From the NCBI GenBank assembly GCA_026419635.1, contig JANZZB010000079.1:1-6966 (forward strand): a stretch of 6,966 nt of DNA. Reading direction: 5' to 3'. This document shows positions 1 through 5,909 of the stretch, in pieces. How positions within the stretch are numbered: the first letter of the stretch is position 1; each line of letters opens with the position of its first letter. The translations under genes were made by a program, and so were the position numbers. The notes below the pieces were generated by a model. That model was given only the letters and a program-made list of their open reading frames with translations. It did not search any database and was not told the DNA's origin. The stretch comes from Clostridiales bacterium (GTDB taxonomy: Bacteria > Bacillota > Clostridia > Oscillospirales > Butyricicoccaceae).

Positions 1-17
1 GTAGGTGCGTTACTCAT
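1..17 (-). CDS. 5' end of an unidentified gene, cut by the window edge
   Basis: An ATG at 17-15 opens a minus-strand reading frame, Met-Ser-Asn-Ala-Pro-, that runs off the left edge after five complete codons. The call rests on the initiation region, not on coding content. A near-perfect Shine-Dalgarno (CAGGAGGG, 30-23) sits 5 nt before the ATG, and a good promoter with a roughly 178-nt leader lies upstream. The product cannot be named from five residues. It follows folA on the same strand but has its own promoter, so it need not belong to vitamin metabolism. The strong ribosome binding site suggests it is well translated. Confidence 0.7.
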
Positions 18-22
18 AAATA

Positions 23-30
23 CCCTCCTG
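23..30 (-). promoter_or_regulatory. Strong Shine-Dalgarno of the left-edge gene
   Basis: Read on the minus strand this is CAGGAGGG, containing the full AGGAGG core, with 6 nt between the core and the ATG at 17-15. It is the best ribosome binding site in the window and is the main support for calling a gene start at the left edge. Confidence 0.75.
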
Positions 31-64
31 AAAATAATATATGTTACTGGCAATCAGATATAAT

Positions 65-96
65 AAATCCCTGTCTCAATTGTGAGATAGGGATTT
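65..96 (-). terminator. 14-bp stem-loop, terminator-like, in the leader
   Basis: Positions 65-78 and 83-96 are complementary over 14 pairs (one G-T wobble) around a 4-nt loop. The stem has a CCCT/AGGG core. On the minus strand the 3' flank is T-rich but broken (ATTTATTATAT), so it is not a textbook U-tract. It lies about 160 nt after the folA stop and could end the vitamin operon transcript. It also lies inside the predicted leader of the left-edge gene, downstream of the promoter at 202-230. Unless it leaks or is conditional, it would reduce expression of that gene. A possible outer helix (CTGGCA 47-52 with TGCCAG 106-111) could extend the fold. Confidence 0.6.
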
Positions 97-149
97 TAAG
101 TTCAATGCCAGATACCATAAATCTTTGTAGCCATTAATTTCGACAAAAC

Positions 150-167
150 ATTGTAAATGTTTACAAT
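150..167 (-). promoter_or_regulatory. Perfect 8-2-8 palindrome resembling a CcpA cre site
   Basis: ATTGTAAA (150-157), two bases, then TTTACAAT (160-167) form a perfect inverted repeat. The central 16 bases match the published cre consensus WTGNNARCGNWWWCAW at 15 of 16 positions. The only mismatch is in the central CG, which is TG here. The site begins about 28 nt downstream of the predicted transcription start, a position where a bound repressor could act as a roadblock. That it is an operator is inference. It could serve another dimeric regulator, or be a chance AT-rich palindrome. Confidence 0.45.
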
Positions 168-201
168 TTATTGCTTTTTCTATCAAAAAATGACTTTTTA
201 T

Positions 202-230
202 ATGCTAACATGTGAAATATTCTTTGTCAA
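202..230 (-). promoter_or_regulatory. Sigma-A-type promoter for the left-edge gene
   Basis: On the minus strand there is a perfect -35 TTGACA (230-225), a 17-bp spacer, and a -10 TAGCAT (207-202) preceded by TGT, giving an extended -10. Transcription should start near 195, producing a leader of about 178 nt before the ATG at 17. The promoter lies just downstream of the folA stop, so the left-edge gene can be transcribed independently of the vitamin operon. Confidence 0.6.
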
Positions 231-254
231 TGAAATTAATTTAAAATATAAAAA

Positions 255-752
255 TTAAGCTTCATCCGCTCTCTGGTATTCTAAAAATTGATATAAAATA
301 CCTTTATATTCGCGCAAGGGTGATTTTTTTACTATATTCCAAGATTCATTTTCGTCCAGATTCACCATTTGTTGTTCCGCTTGAAATGTGGCTCTCATTT
401 TAGTTACGTATGCTACGTGACAGTATTTTATAAGCTGGCGGTAAATCGTTTCGCCTCCTATGACAAAAACGTCATCAGATGGGATATCAGCAAGCTTTGT
501 AAAAAGTTCTTCTAATGAAAAACAAATTTCAATCCCATTTTTATTATAATTTTCATTTGTTGTCAGAACGATATTTCTTCTGTTATCAAGAGGTTGTCCT
601 AAAGGCAAAGACTCAAAAGTTTTTCTTCCCATAATTACGGTTCTATGGAGCGTCGTTTCCCTGAAAAATTTCATATCTTCAGGAATCGGCATAAGTAGTC
701 CGCCATTATTGCCGATTCCCCAGTCTTTATCAACGCTTACAATTAACTTCAT
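255..752 (-). CDS. folA: Dihydrofolate reductase
   Basis: Reduces dihydrofolate to tetrahydrofolate with NADPH in the cytoplasm, the last step of the folate branch encoded here and the target of trimethoprim. The 165-residue protein is of normal length (E. coli 159). Visible features are the N-terminal strand and loop VSVDKDWGIG (6-14), the substrate-site segment IPEDMKFFR with the expected catalytic Asp at 26, the NADPH-binding GRKTFESLP (42-50), and VIGGETIY (97-104) before the cofactor-binding helix. The ATG at 752 overlaps the folK stop in an ATGA arrangement (4-nt overlap), which indicates translational coupling and fixes the start. It is the last gene of the operon. The 3' side is AT-rich without an immediate strong terminator. 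Identity is secure. Confidence 0.96.
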   Translation of the reverse strand: MKLIVSVDKDWGIGNNGGLLMPIPEDMKFFRETTLHRTVIMGRKTFESLPLGQPLDNRRNIVLTTNENYNKNGIEICFSLEELFTKLADIPSDDVFVIGGETIYRQLIKYCHVAYVTKMRATFQAEQQMVNLDENESWNIVKKSPLREYKGILYQFLEYQRADEA

Positions 753-1270
753 TTTTTTATCCTGTCAAATAGTTTAATATCGTCCATATTACCATAGTCG
801 CCCTTAAATTGATGAAATAATTCACTTACTATTTTATTGAATACTGGATGCTTAAAATCCGGTGCGATATCAACCAACGGAACCAGAACAAATCCTCTTT
901 CCTGTATCCGGGGATGTGGAATGGTTAAGTCTTTTTCGTCTATTACTTGATTCCCATAAAACAAGACGTCAAGGTCTGCCGTCCTCGGACCCCATCTTAT
1001 TGTCCGTTTACGATCCAAATCTCGTTCGATCCGCATACACAGGTTTAATATATCGTGAGCTGAAAGAGTTGTAATGATCTCTACAACGCAGTTTAAGAAA
1101 TTTGGTTGCTCGGTATAGCCAACAGGCTTCGTTTCATAAACAGGGGAAACGCTTTTAAGATTTATCCCTTCTGTATGTTTCAACATTGAAATAGCATCGG
1201 TCAGATATTTCAGCCTGTCTCCCATATTAGACCCTAAGCCGATATATACTTTTTCATTTTTTTGTTCCAT
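749..1270 (-). CDS. folK: 2-amino-4-hydroxy-6-hydroxymethyldihydropteridine diphosphokinase (HPPK)
   Basis: Transfers pyrophosphate from ATP to 6-hydroxymethyl-7,8-dihydropterin, making the substrate of FolP. The 173-residue protein shows the family signatures in order: YIGLGSNMGDR near the N-terminus (9-19), SPVYETKPVG (42-51), QPNFLNCVVEI (55-65), and the RWGPRTADLDVLFYG block (92-106) with two Mg-binding Asp residues (99 and 101) and the ATP-contacting Arg residues. IPHPRIQERGFVLVPL follows at 117-132. The ATG at 1270 is preceded by GAGG at a spacing of 6 nt. The gene overlaps the 3' end of folB by 17 nt and hands over to folA by ATGA, so folB, folK and folA are very probably translated from one message. 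It is a separate polypeptide here, not the FolB-FolK or FolK-FolP fusion seen in some organisms. Confidence 0.96.
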   Translation of the reverse strand: MEQKNEKVYIGLGSNMGDRLKYLTDAISMLKHTEGINLKSVSPVYETKPVGYTEQPNFLNCVVEIITTLSAHDILNLCMRIERDLDRKRTIRWGPRTADLDVLFYGNQVIDEKDLTIPHPRIQERGFVLVPLVDIAPDFKHPVFNKIVSELFHQFKGDYGNMDDIKLFDRIKK

Positions 1271-1637
1271 ATATGTCCTCGCGTGCTCGCTCTATTTCAA
1301 CCGCTACATATTTTAGATGTTTTCCCATTGGAGCCCATGGTTTTTTAAGTATTACTTTTACTTTTGAAGCAATCGGGTATTTTTCAAATATTTTTATAAT
1401 GATGTTATATGCAGCTGTTTCAATCAGATCGAAATTTGATGAAGCCATTCCCTTCTCGATATCTCTGCAAACTTGTCCATAATGTATCGTTTTTAATATA
1501 TCGTCTGTTTTTGCAGCATTTTCAAGATCAGCTTGAATTTCAACCGACACAAGAAACATCTGTCCCAATTCTTTTTCTTCCTTATGCACACCATGGTAAG
1601 CATACACTTCCAGATCCTGAATCATTATTTTATCCAA
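1254..1637 (-). CDS. folB: Dihydroneopterin aldolase
   Basis: Cleaves 7,8-dihydroneopterin to 6-hydroxymethyl-dihydropterin and glycolaldehyde, acting between FolE (after dephosphorylation) and FolK. The 127-residue protein has the aldolase landmarks: YHGVHKEEKELGQ (14-26) with the expected active-site Glu at about 21, HYG with Tyr53, LIETAA with Glu73, and the Lys99 region KKPWAP. The start is a judgement. TTG at 1637 gives Met-Asp-Lys-Ile, which lines up with the common FolB N-terminus MDK(I/V), and has GAGAG just upstream. The first in-frame ATG is at 1625 and would remove four residues, with only a weak GGA before it. With the TTG start the gene overlaps folP by 8 nt. Family assignment is secure; the start codon is moderately sure. 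Confidence 0.93.
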   Translation of the reverse strand: MDKIMIQDLEVYAYHGVHKEEKELGQMFLVSVEIQADLENAAKTDDILKTIHYGQVCRDIEKGMASSNFDLIETAAYNIIIKIFEKYPIASKVKVILKKPWAPMGKHLKYVAVEIERAREDIYGTKK

Positions 1638-2448
1638 TTTCTCTCACTATCCTATCCGTCATAACAGAAGCACGCCTGTTTTGTTTCACATCGTGAACGC
1701 GTATGATATCTACACCTTTCATAATTCCTAAAGTGTTTAACGCAATTGTCCCTTCCACTCTTTCATCTATAGGCAAGTTCAATGTCAGTCCGATAATCGA
1801 TTTTCTTGAAATGCCTAGCAAAAGCGGGTAGTGAAATTCTTTGAACACTTCAAGACTTTGCATCACTTTTAGATTATGCTCATATGTTTTACTAAATCCG
1901 ATACCCGGGTCTAAAATAATATTTTCGGTCTTTATTCCGCTTTTCAGTGCAATTTCGATACTTTCAGAAAGATCCCGTTTCATATCTTCAATCAAATTTT
2001 GATAATCTGCCGATTTCCTGTTATGCATAATACAAACCGGAATATCATATTGCGCGGCGACATGTGCCATATCCGGATCTGCTTTTAAGCCCCAAACATC
2101 GTTAACGAGCCCTGCGCCGGCTTTTATCGCAGCTTCCGCTGTTTTTGCATGATACGTATCTATCGAGATCGGAATACTGCAATGTTTTGATATTTCCAGA
2201 ACAAGCGGGACAACCCTATTCATTTCCTCTGTTTCGTTGACCGGTTCCGATCCAGGACGGGTCGATTCTCCGCCGATATCAATGATATCCGCTCCATCAG
2301 AAACCATCGTCATTACATGTTTTACCGCATGATCTAAGTCCGAATATTTGCCTCCATCCGAAAAAGAGTCGGGTGTACGGTTTAATATCCCCATGATATA
2401 GGTTTTTTTGCCCCATTGAAATAGTTTATTATTTATTTTCATATCCAT
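1630..2448 (-). CDS. folP: Dihydropteroate synthase
   Basis: Condenses 6-hydroxymethyl-dihydropterin pyrophosphate with p-aminobenzoate to give dihydropteroate; it is the sulfonamide target. From the ATG at 2448 the protein has 272 residues. It carries the TIM-barrel signatures in order: MGILNRTPDSFSDGG (19-33), DIGGESTRPGS (57-67), SIDTYHAKTAEAA (95-107), GLVNDVWG (113-120), CIMHNR (139-144), LDPGIGFSKT (179-188), GISRKSIIG (212-220) and RVHDVKQN (250-257). The open frame extends upstream to a GTG at 2478, but that would overlap folE by 29 nt and add residues not typical of the family. The ATG at 2448 lies one base after the folE TAA, as expected for coupled translation. A further ATG at 2442 is also possible. 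The loop residue Arg23 (ILNRT) is Val in many Bacillus and staphylococcal enzymes; Arg is also known in the family. Confidence 0.94.
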   Translation of the reverse strand: MDMKINNKLFQWGKKTYIMGILNRTPDSFSDGGKYSDLDHAVKHVMTMVSDGADIIDIGGESTRPGSEPVNETEEMNRVVPLVLEISKHCSIPISIDTYHAKTAEAAIKAGAGLVNDVWGLKADPDMAHVAAQYDIPVCIMHNRKSADYQNLIEDMKRDLSESIEIALKSGIKTENIILDPGIGFSKTYEHNLKVMQSLEVFKEFHYPLLLGISRKSIIGLTLNLPIDERVEGTIALNTLGIMKGVDIIRVHDVKQNRRASVMTDRIVREIG

Positions 2449-2449
2449 A

Positions 2450-3010
2450 TTAGTTCTTAAATAAAGCCAAAACTTCACTTCTTGTTCTGGCGTCCGTTCT
2501 AAAAATCCCTCTCATAGCTGAAGTTACGGTTCTAGAACCCGGTTTTTTTACGCCTCGCATATTCATGCACATATGTTCCGCATCAACTACAACCCCTACA
2601 CCCATAGGATCAAGAACATCCATAATGACATCTGCTATTTCACTTGTTAGACGCTCCTGCAGCTGCGGTCTTTTCGAGATGCAGTCGACAACCCTTGCAA
2701 GCTTGCTTAGTCCGGTAATTTTGCCGTTTCGGGGGATATATGCAACGTTTACTTTTCCGAAAAAAGGCAAGAAATGATGTTCGCACATAGAAAAAAAGGA
2801 GATGTCTTTCACTATAACCATTTCTTCGTGATCTGTATTAAAAAAAGTCTGCATATGTTCTCTGGGGTCTTCCTGTATACCTGAAAAGATCTCCATATAC
2901 ATCTTTGCCACTCGATCCGGAGTATCTGCAAGACCTTCCCGATCAACATCTTCACCGATTGCTTCGATCATCATTTTCATTGCCGTTCGAATTTTATCCT
3001 GGTCGATCAT
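2450..3010 (-). CDS. folE: GTP cyclohydrolase I, type IA (zinc)
   Basis: Converts GTP to 7,8-dihydroneopterin triphosphate and formate, the committing step of folate synthesis. The 186-residue protein is the classical FolE fold, not the zinc-independent FolE2. The zinc site is visible as CEHH (Cys76, His78, His79) and EHMCM (His146, Cys148). The segments GKITGLSKLARVVD (96-109), SKRPQLQERLT (112-122) and MRGVKKPGSRTVTS (151-164) match the substrate-binding and assembly regions. The ATG at 3010 has an AAGGAG ribosome binding site. It begins the folate half of the operon, 58 nt after panD and directly coupled to folP. A strictly Zn-ligated FolE without a FolE2 backup in view implies dependence on zinc supply; that is inference. 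Confidence 0.96.
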   Translation of the reverse strand: MIDQDKIRTAMKMMIEAIGEDVDREGLADTPDRVAKMYMEIFSGIQEDPREHMQTFFNTDHEEMVIVKDISFFSMCEHHFLPFFGKVNVAYIPRNGKITGLSKLARVVDCISKRPQLQERLTSEIADVIMDVLDPMGVGVVVDAEHMCMNMRGVKKPGSRTVTSAMRGIFRTDARTRSEVLALFKN

Positions 3011-3068
3011 TCTTCTTCTCCTTTTTTGCGGGTTTATCAGGTATTCATGTTGATTGAACAGTATCTAA

Positions 3069-3452
3069 TTACAGAATTTCTCCGTGCTTTTCATACGATT
3101 TTATATCTGTAATTGAATTTTCTTCATCAACAAATACAACTTTTGGTGTAAACTCCGGTATCTCTTTTTCGTCCATTTGGCCAAACGCCATGATAATCAC
3201 TTTATCTCCCAAATGTACAAGACGGGCTGCCGCACCATTTAAACAAATATCTTTCTTCCCTCGGGGTCCCTTAATAACATACGTTTGAAAACGGCTGCCA
3301 TTATTAATGTCCATAACATAAACCATTTCATATTCATAAAGTCCGGCGGCATCCATTAACTCTTCGTCAATTGTTATACTTCCGACATAATCAATATTTG
3401 CCTGCGTAACAACCGCTCTGTGTATTTTTGATTTTAGTATTGTAATATTCAT
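3069..3452 (-). CDS. panD: Aspartate 1-decarboxylase proenzyme (pyruvoyl-dependent)
   Basis: Decarboxylates L-aspartate to beta-alanine, which is needed for pantothenate and coenzyme A. The proenzyme cleaves itself between Gly24 and Ser25 to form the pyruvoyl cofactor. The cleavage motif YVGSITID is present with Gly24-Ser25 exactly at those positions when the ATG at 3452 is used. Lys9, Arg54, Thr57, Tyr58 and the Asn72-Gly-Ala-Ala loop then also fall at E. coli numbering. This agreement, the 127-residue length (same as Bacillus PanD) and an AAGG 9 nt upstream support this start. The adjacent ATG at 3455 (6 nt from AAGG) is equally possible and adds one Met. A longer frame from TTG at 3482 adds ten residues absent from the family. 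The gene stands alone, without panB or panC, between riboflavin and folate genes. Confidence 0.95.
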   Translation of the reverse strand: MNITILKSKIHRAVVTQANIDYVGSITIDEELMDAAGLYEYEMVYVMDINNGSRFQTYVIKGPRGKKDICLNGAAARLVHLGDKVIIMAFGQMDEKEIPEFTPKVVFVDEENSITDIKSYEKHGEIL

Positions 3453-3455
3453 CAT

Positions 3456-3534
3456 ATCATACCTTACTATAAAAATGTTCAAAAGTCTTGTTTTCTAAGG
3501 TAAACAGCTGTACAGATACATTGATTTAATAAAT
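3456..3534 (-). other. Longest intergenic spacer in the operon (ribH-panD)
   Basis: About 80 nt without a gene, AT-rich, containing a small palindrome ACAGCTGT (3504-3511) and the panD Shine-Dalgarno (AAGG, 3465-3462). I see no GC-rich hairpin followed by a T-run and no convincing -35/-10 pair, so readthrough from ribH to panD is expected. It marks one border of the riboflavin module. Confidence 0.5.
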
Positions 3535-4011
3535 TTATTGCTTTTCATGACCTATTGATCGAATCAAATTGACCATTTCGATTGCACCTAATGCGCAATC
3601 GTAGCCTTTATTTCCTGCTTTTGTTCCCGCTCGTTCGATAGCCTGTTCAATATTTTCTGTTGTTACAACTCCAAACATAACAGGGACTCCGGTACTTAAT
3701 GAAACGCTGGCGATTCCTTTCGACACCTCATTGCAGACATAATCATAATGAGAGGTGGAACCGCGAATGACCGCCCCAAGACAAATGACCGCGTCGTACA
3801 TCCCGCTTTTCGCCATTTTCGATGCAATAAGCGGAATTTCAAATGCACCCGGCACCCACGCCACTTCAATATCGCTTTCCTCAACATTATGACGGCTAAG
3901 ACCATCCAAAGCACCTGAAAGCAGCTTTGAAACGATAAATTCGTTGAACCTAGCGGCAACAATTCCTATTTTTATTTTTTCAGAAACCAATTTTCCTTCG
4001 TAAACTTTCAT
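3535..4011 (-). CDS. ribH: 6,7-dimethyl-8-ribityllumazine synthase (riboflavin synthase beta chain)
   Basis: Condenses 5-amino-6-ribitylaminouracil (from the RibA/RibD branch) with 3,4-dihydroxy-2-butanone 4-phosphate (from RibB) to give the lumazine used by RibE. The 158-residue protein carries the known active-site positions at Bacillus numbering: Phe22 in ARFNEF, the VPGAFEIP block (53-60), GAVIRGSTSHYDYV (79-92) with the general-base His88, and Arg127 in ERAGTKAGNKG (126-136). The length and these motifs fit the icosahedral-capsid type of enzyme, though the assembly state cannot be read from sequence. The ATG at 4011 has AAGGGG upstream at 9 nt and follows ribBA by 20 nt. It is the last riboflavin gene before panD. 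Confidence 0.97.
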   Translation of the reverse strand: MKVYEGKLVSEKIKIGIVAARFNEFIVSKLLSGALDGLSRHNVEESDIEVAWVPGAFEIPLIASKMAKSGMYDAVICLGAVIRGSTSHYDYVCNEVSKGIASVSLSTGVPVMFGVVTTENIEQAIERAGTKAGNKGYDCALGAIEMVNLIRSIGHEKQ

Positions 4012-4031
4012 TTTAGTATTCCCCTTTTTGA

Positions 4032-5231
4032 TTAATAGTTTAATAAATGTCCCATTTTTTCTTGTTTTGTTTTTAGATAAAATATGTCATTCTCATTTTC
4101 TTTTATTTGAATAGGGACCCGCTCAGATATTTCAAGTCCAAAATCAGAAATCTCATACACTTTTTGCGGATTGTTCGTTAAGAGCCTTAACGTCTTTGCT
4201 CCTAGATCTCTTAAAATTTGCACCCCGATATAATACTCCCTAAGATCTTCTGCAAAACCAAGAGCAATATTGGCATCAACCGTATCCATACCGCCGTCTT
4301 GCAGTTCGTACGCTCTGAGTTTGTTGATTAATCCGATCCCACGTCCCTCCTGACGCATATACAGGAGAATGCCTCTGCCTTCTTTTTCTATTTGTGTCAT
4401 AGCCGTTGCAAACTGTTCGCCGCAATCACAGCGGGAAGAACCGAAAGCGTCGCCAGTCAGACATTCTGAATGAACTCGGCACAAAAGGTTGCAACCATTT
4501 CCAATCTCACCTTTGACAAGTGCGACATGGTGTTCTCCATTAAGCGTGTTTATGTAGCCATAAGCCTTAAAATCACCGTATTTTGTAGGCATATTAGCTA
4601 TTGCTACCCGGCGCACCAATTTATCATACTTCTTTCGATAATCCTGAAGTGCTTTTATAGTAATAAACGGAAGTTTATGTTTCTTGGCAAATTCGATCAG
4701 TTCAGGTTTTCGCATCATTTTCCCGTCATCATTCATGATTTCACAACACAAACCGCATTCTTTAAGACCTGCTAAACGCATCAGATCTACTGTGGCTTCT
4801 GTATGCCCGCTTCGCTCGAGTACCCCATTCTTTTTTGCAAGAAGAGGAAACATATGACCTGGTCTGCGGAAATCTTCCGGCTTTACATTATCCATAACGC
4901 ATTTAATTGCAGTGCAGGACCGCTCTGCTGCTGAAATTCCTGTTGTAGTATCCACATGATCGATTGAGACGGTAAACGCCGTTTCATGATTATCTGTATT
5001 TTGGCCGACCATTTGAGGAATACAAAGCTTTTTTACTAAGTTTTCTGTCATTGGCATACAAATCAGACCTTTGCCGTAAGTCGCCATAAAATTTACATTT
5101 TCCGTTGTTGCAAATTGCGCTGCACAGATTAAATCTCCCTCATTTTCTCTATCTTCATTGTCCGTTACAAGGATGATTTTTCCGTTTTTTAATGACTCCA
5201 ATGCCTCGTCAATGGTGTTTAGCTTATACAT
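4032..5231 (-). CDS. ribBA: Bifunctional 3,4-dihydroxy-2-butanone 4-phosphate synthase / GTP cyclohydrolase II
   Basis: Supplies both branches of riboflavin synthesis: the N-terminal half makes dihydroxybutanone phosphate from ribulose 5-phosphate, and the C-terminal half opens GTP. From the ATG at 5231 it has 399 residues, against 398 in B. subtilis. The RibB half (about 1-200) shows DNEDRENEGDL, TDNHETAFTVSID, GISAAERS, RRPGHMFPLLAKK and SGHTEATVDL. The RibA half (about 205-399) shows the zinc motif SECLTGDAFGSSRCDC with Cys257, Cys268 and Cys270, then RQEGRGIGLINKLRAYELQ and LLTNNPQKV. Key residues of both halves are present, so both activities are expected. An upstream in-frame GTG at 5240 directly abuts the AGGAGA ribosome binding site, so it is too close to be used; the ATG is 9 nt away. 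The gene begins 18 nt after ribE. Confidence 0.97.
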   Translation of the reverse strand: MYKLNTIDEALESLKNGKIILVTDNEDRENEGDLICAAQFATTENVNFMATYGKGLICMPMTENLVKKLCIPQMVGQNTDNHETAFTVSIDHVDTTTGISAAERSCTAIKCVMDNVKPEDFRRPGHMFPLLAKKNGVLERSGHTEATVDLMRLAGLKECGLCCEIMNDDGKMMRKPELIEFAKKHKLPFITIKALQDYRKKYDKLVRRVAIANMPTKYGDFKAYGYINTLNGEHHVALVKGEIGNGCNLLCRVHSECLTGDAFGSSRCDCGEQFATAMTQIEKEGRGILLYMRQEGRGIGLINKLRAYELQDGGMDTVDANIALGFAEDLREYYIGVQILRDLGAKTLRLLTNNPQKVYEISDFGLEISERVPIQIKENENDIFYLKTKQEKMGHLLNY

Positions 5232-5249
5232 ACATTTCACTCTCCTAAA

Positions 5250-5900
5250 TTAAAAGCCGGCATTTATCAGAAATTCTTCTGTAATTTTGCTTTTTTGTCT
5301 TTCATCAATCTTCCTAAAACTTAAAAACTTTTCAATATATTTTCCTACCATGTCATTTTCGATATTAACAGTGCTAAAATCCTTTTTATCGAGTAATGTA
5401 GTCACATTTCCCGTGTGCGGAATGATAGATACTGCAAAATCACATTCCGTTACCCTTGCAACCGTTAGGCTGATTCCGTCAATTGCGACAGAACCTTTTT
5501 CAACGATATACTTTAATATGTTCCGATCGGCGGATATCGTGACCCAAACCGCGTTGCCGTCACGTTCAGTCTTGATAATCCGTCCCGTGCCGTCAATATG
5601 GCCTGATACAATATGTCCTCCAAACCGATCATTTGCCCTCATCGCTCGTTCGAGATTCACTTTCCATCCTGGTTGAAGTTCACTTAAATTGCTCCGGTTT
5701 AATGTTTCATTCATTACATCGGCAATAAATATATTCCCATCAAACTCTGCCACTGTGAGGCAAACTCCGTTTACCGCCACACTGTCTCCCAACTTTAGAG
5801 CATCAAAAACTTTATTTCCTTTAATAGATAGTCTTGTATAATTGGGGATTTTTCTGACAGACATGATAAACCCGATTTCTTCAACAATTCCCGTAAACAT
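5250..5900 (-). CDS. ribE: Riboflavin synthase, alpha chain
   Basis: Dismutates two molecules of dimethyl-ribityllumazine into riboflavin and the pyrimidine that RibH reuses. From the ATG at 5900 it has 216 residues (B. subtilis 215) and starts with the family signature MFTGIVEEIG. Two homologous lumazine-binding domains are visible: the first with GDSVAVNGVCLTV (38-50) and NETLNRSNL, and the second, from about residue 98, with SGHIDGTG, GSVAIDGISLTV (136-147) and IIPHT. The C-terminus ITEEFLINAGF is also typical. An upstream GTG at 5906 would add two residues, but it lies within the ribosome binding region; GAGG is 7 nt before the ATG at 5900. That GAGG overlaps the ribD stop codon, so translation is probably coupled to ribD. 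Some databases call this gene ribC or ribB-alpha. Confidence 0.96.
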   Translation of the reverse strand: MFTGIVEEIGFIMSVRKIPNYTRLSIKGNKVFDALKLGDSVAVNGVCLTVAEFDGNIFIADVMNETLNRSNLSELQPGWKVNLERAMRANDRFGGHIVSGHIDGTGRIIKTERDGNAVWVTISADRNILKYIVEKGSVAIDGISLTVARVTECDFAVSIIPHTGNVTTLLDKKDFSTVNIENDMVGKYIEKFLSFRKIDERQKSKITEEFLINAGF

Positions 5901-5909
5901 CGCCACACC

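Noticed and set aside
59..64. Perfect TATAAT on the plus strand as a -10 box
   Set aside because: No -35 or extended -10 at a suitable distance, and no plus-strand gene follows; it fits AT-rich chance.
18..254. FMN riboswitch or T-box leader in the gene-free stretch
   Set aside because: I could not find the conserved RFN segments or the T-box core sequence; only the hairpin and palindrome described above are supported.
236..258. AT-only inverted repeat (TTAATTT/AAATTAA) right after folA as the operon terminator
   Set aside because: It has seven A-T pairs only, no GC core and no defined T-run, so it is too weak to call an intrinsic terminator.
862..1696. Plus-strand open frames antisense to folK and folB (862-1074, 1273-1482, 1409-1696)
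   Set aside because: They lie wholly opposite well-supported genes, resemble no family, and lack convincing ribosome binding sites; they are reverse-strand shadows.
2565..2777. Plus-strand open frame opposite folE
   Set aside because: Low-complexity Ser/Thr-rich translation antisense to conserved FolE motifs; no independent support.
3456..3482. Internal promoter just before panD (TATGAT with an upstream TTGAAC)
   Set aside because: The spacing is 15 bp and the -10 would overlap the panD start region, leaving no leader; not convincing.
3696..3962. Minus-strand 88-residue frame inside ribH
   Set aside because: It is a different frame of a fully conserved RibH; there is no family resemblance and no frameshift evidence.
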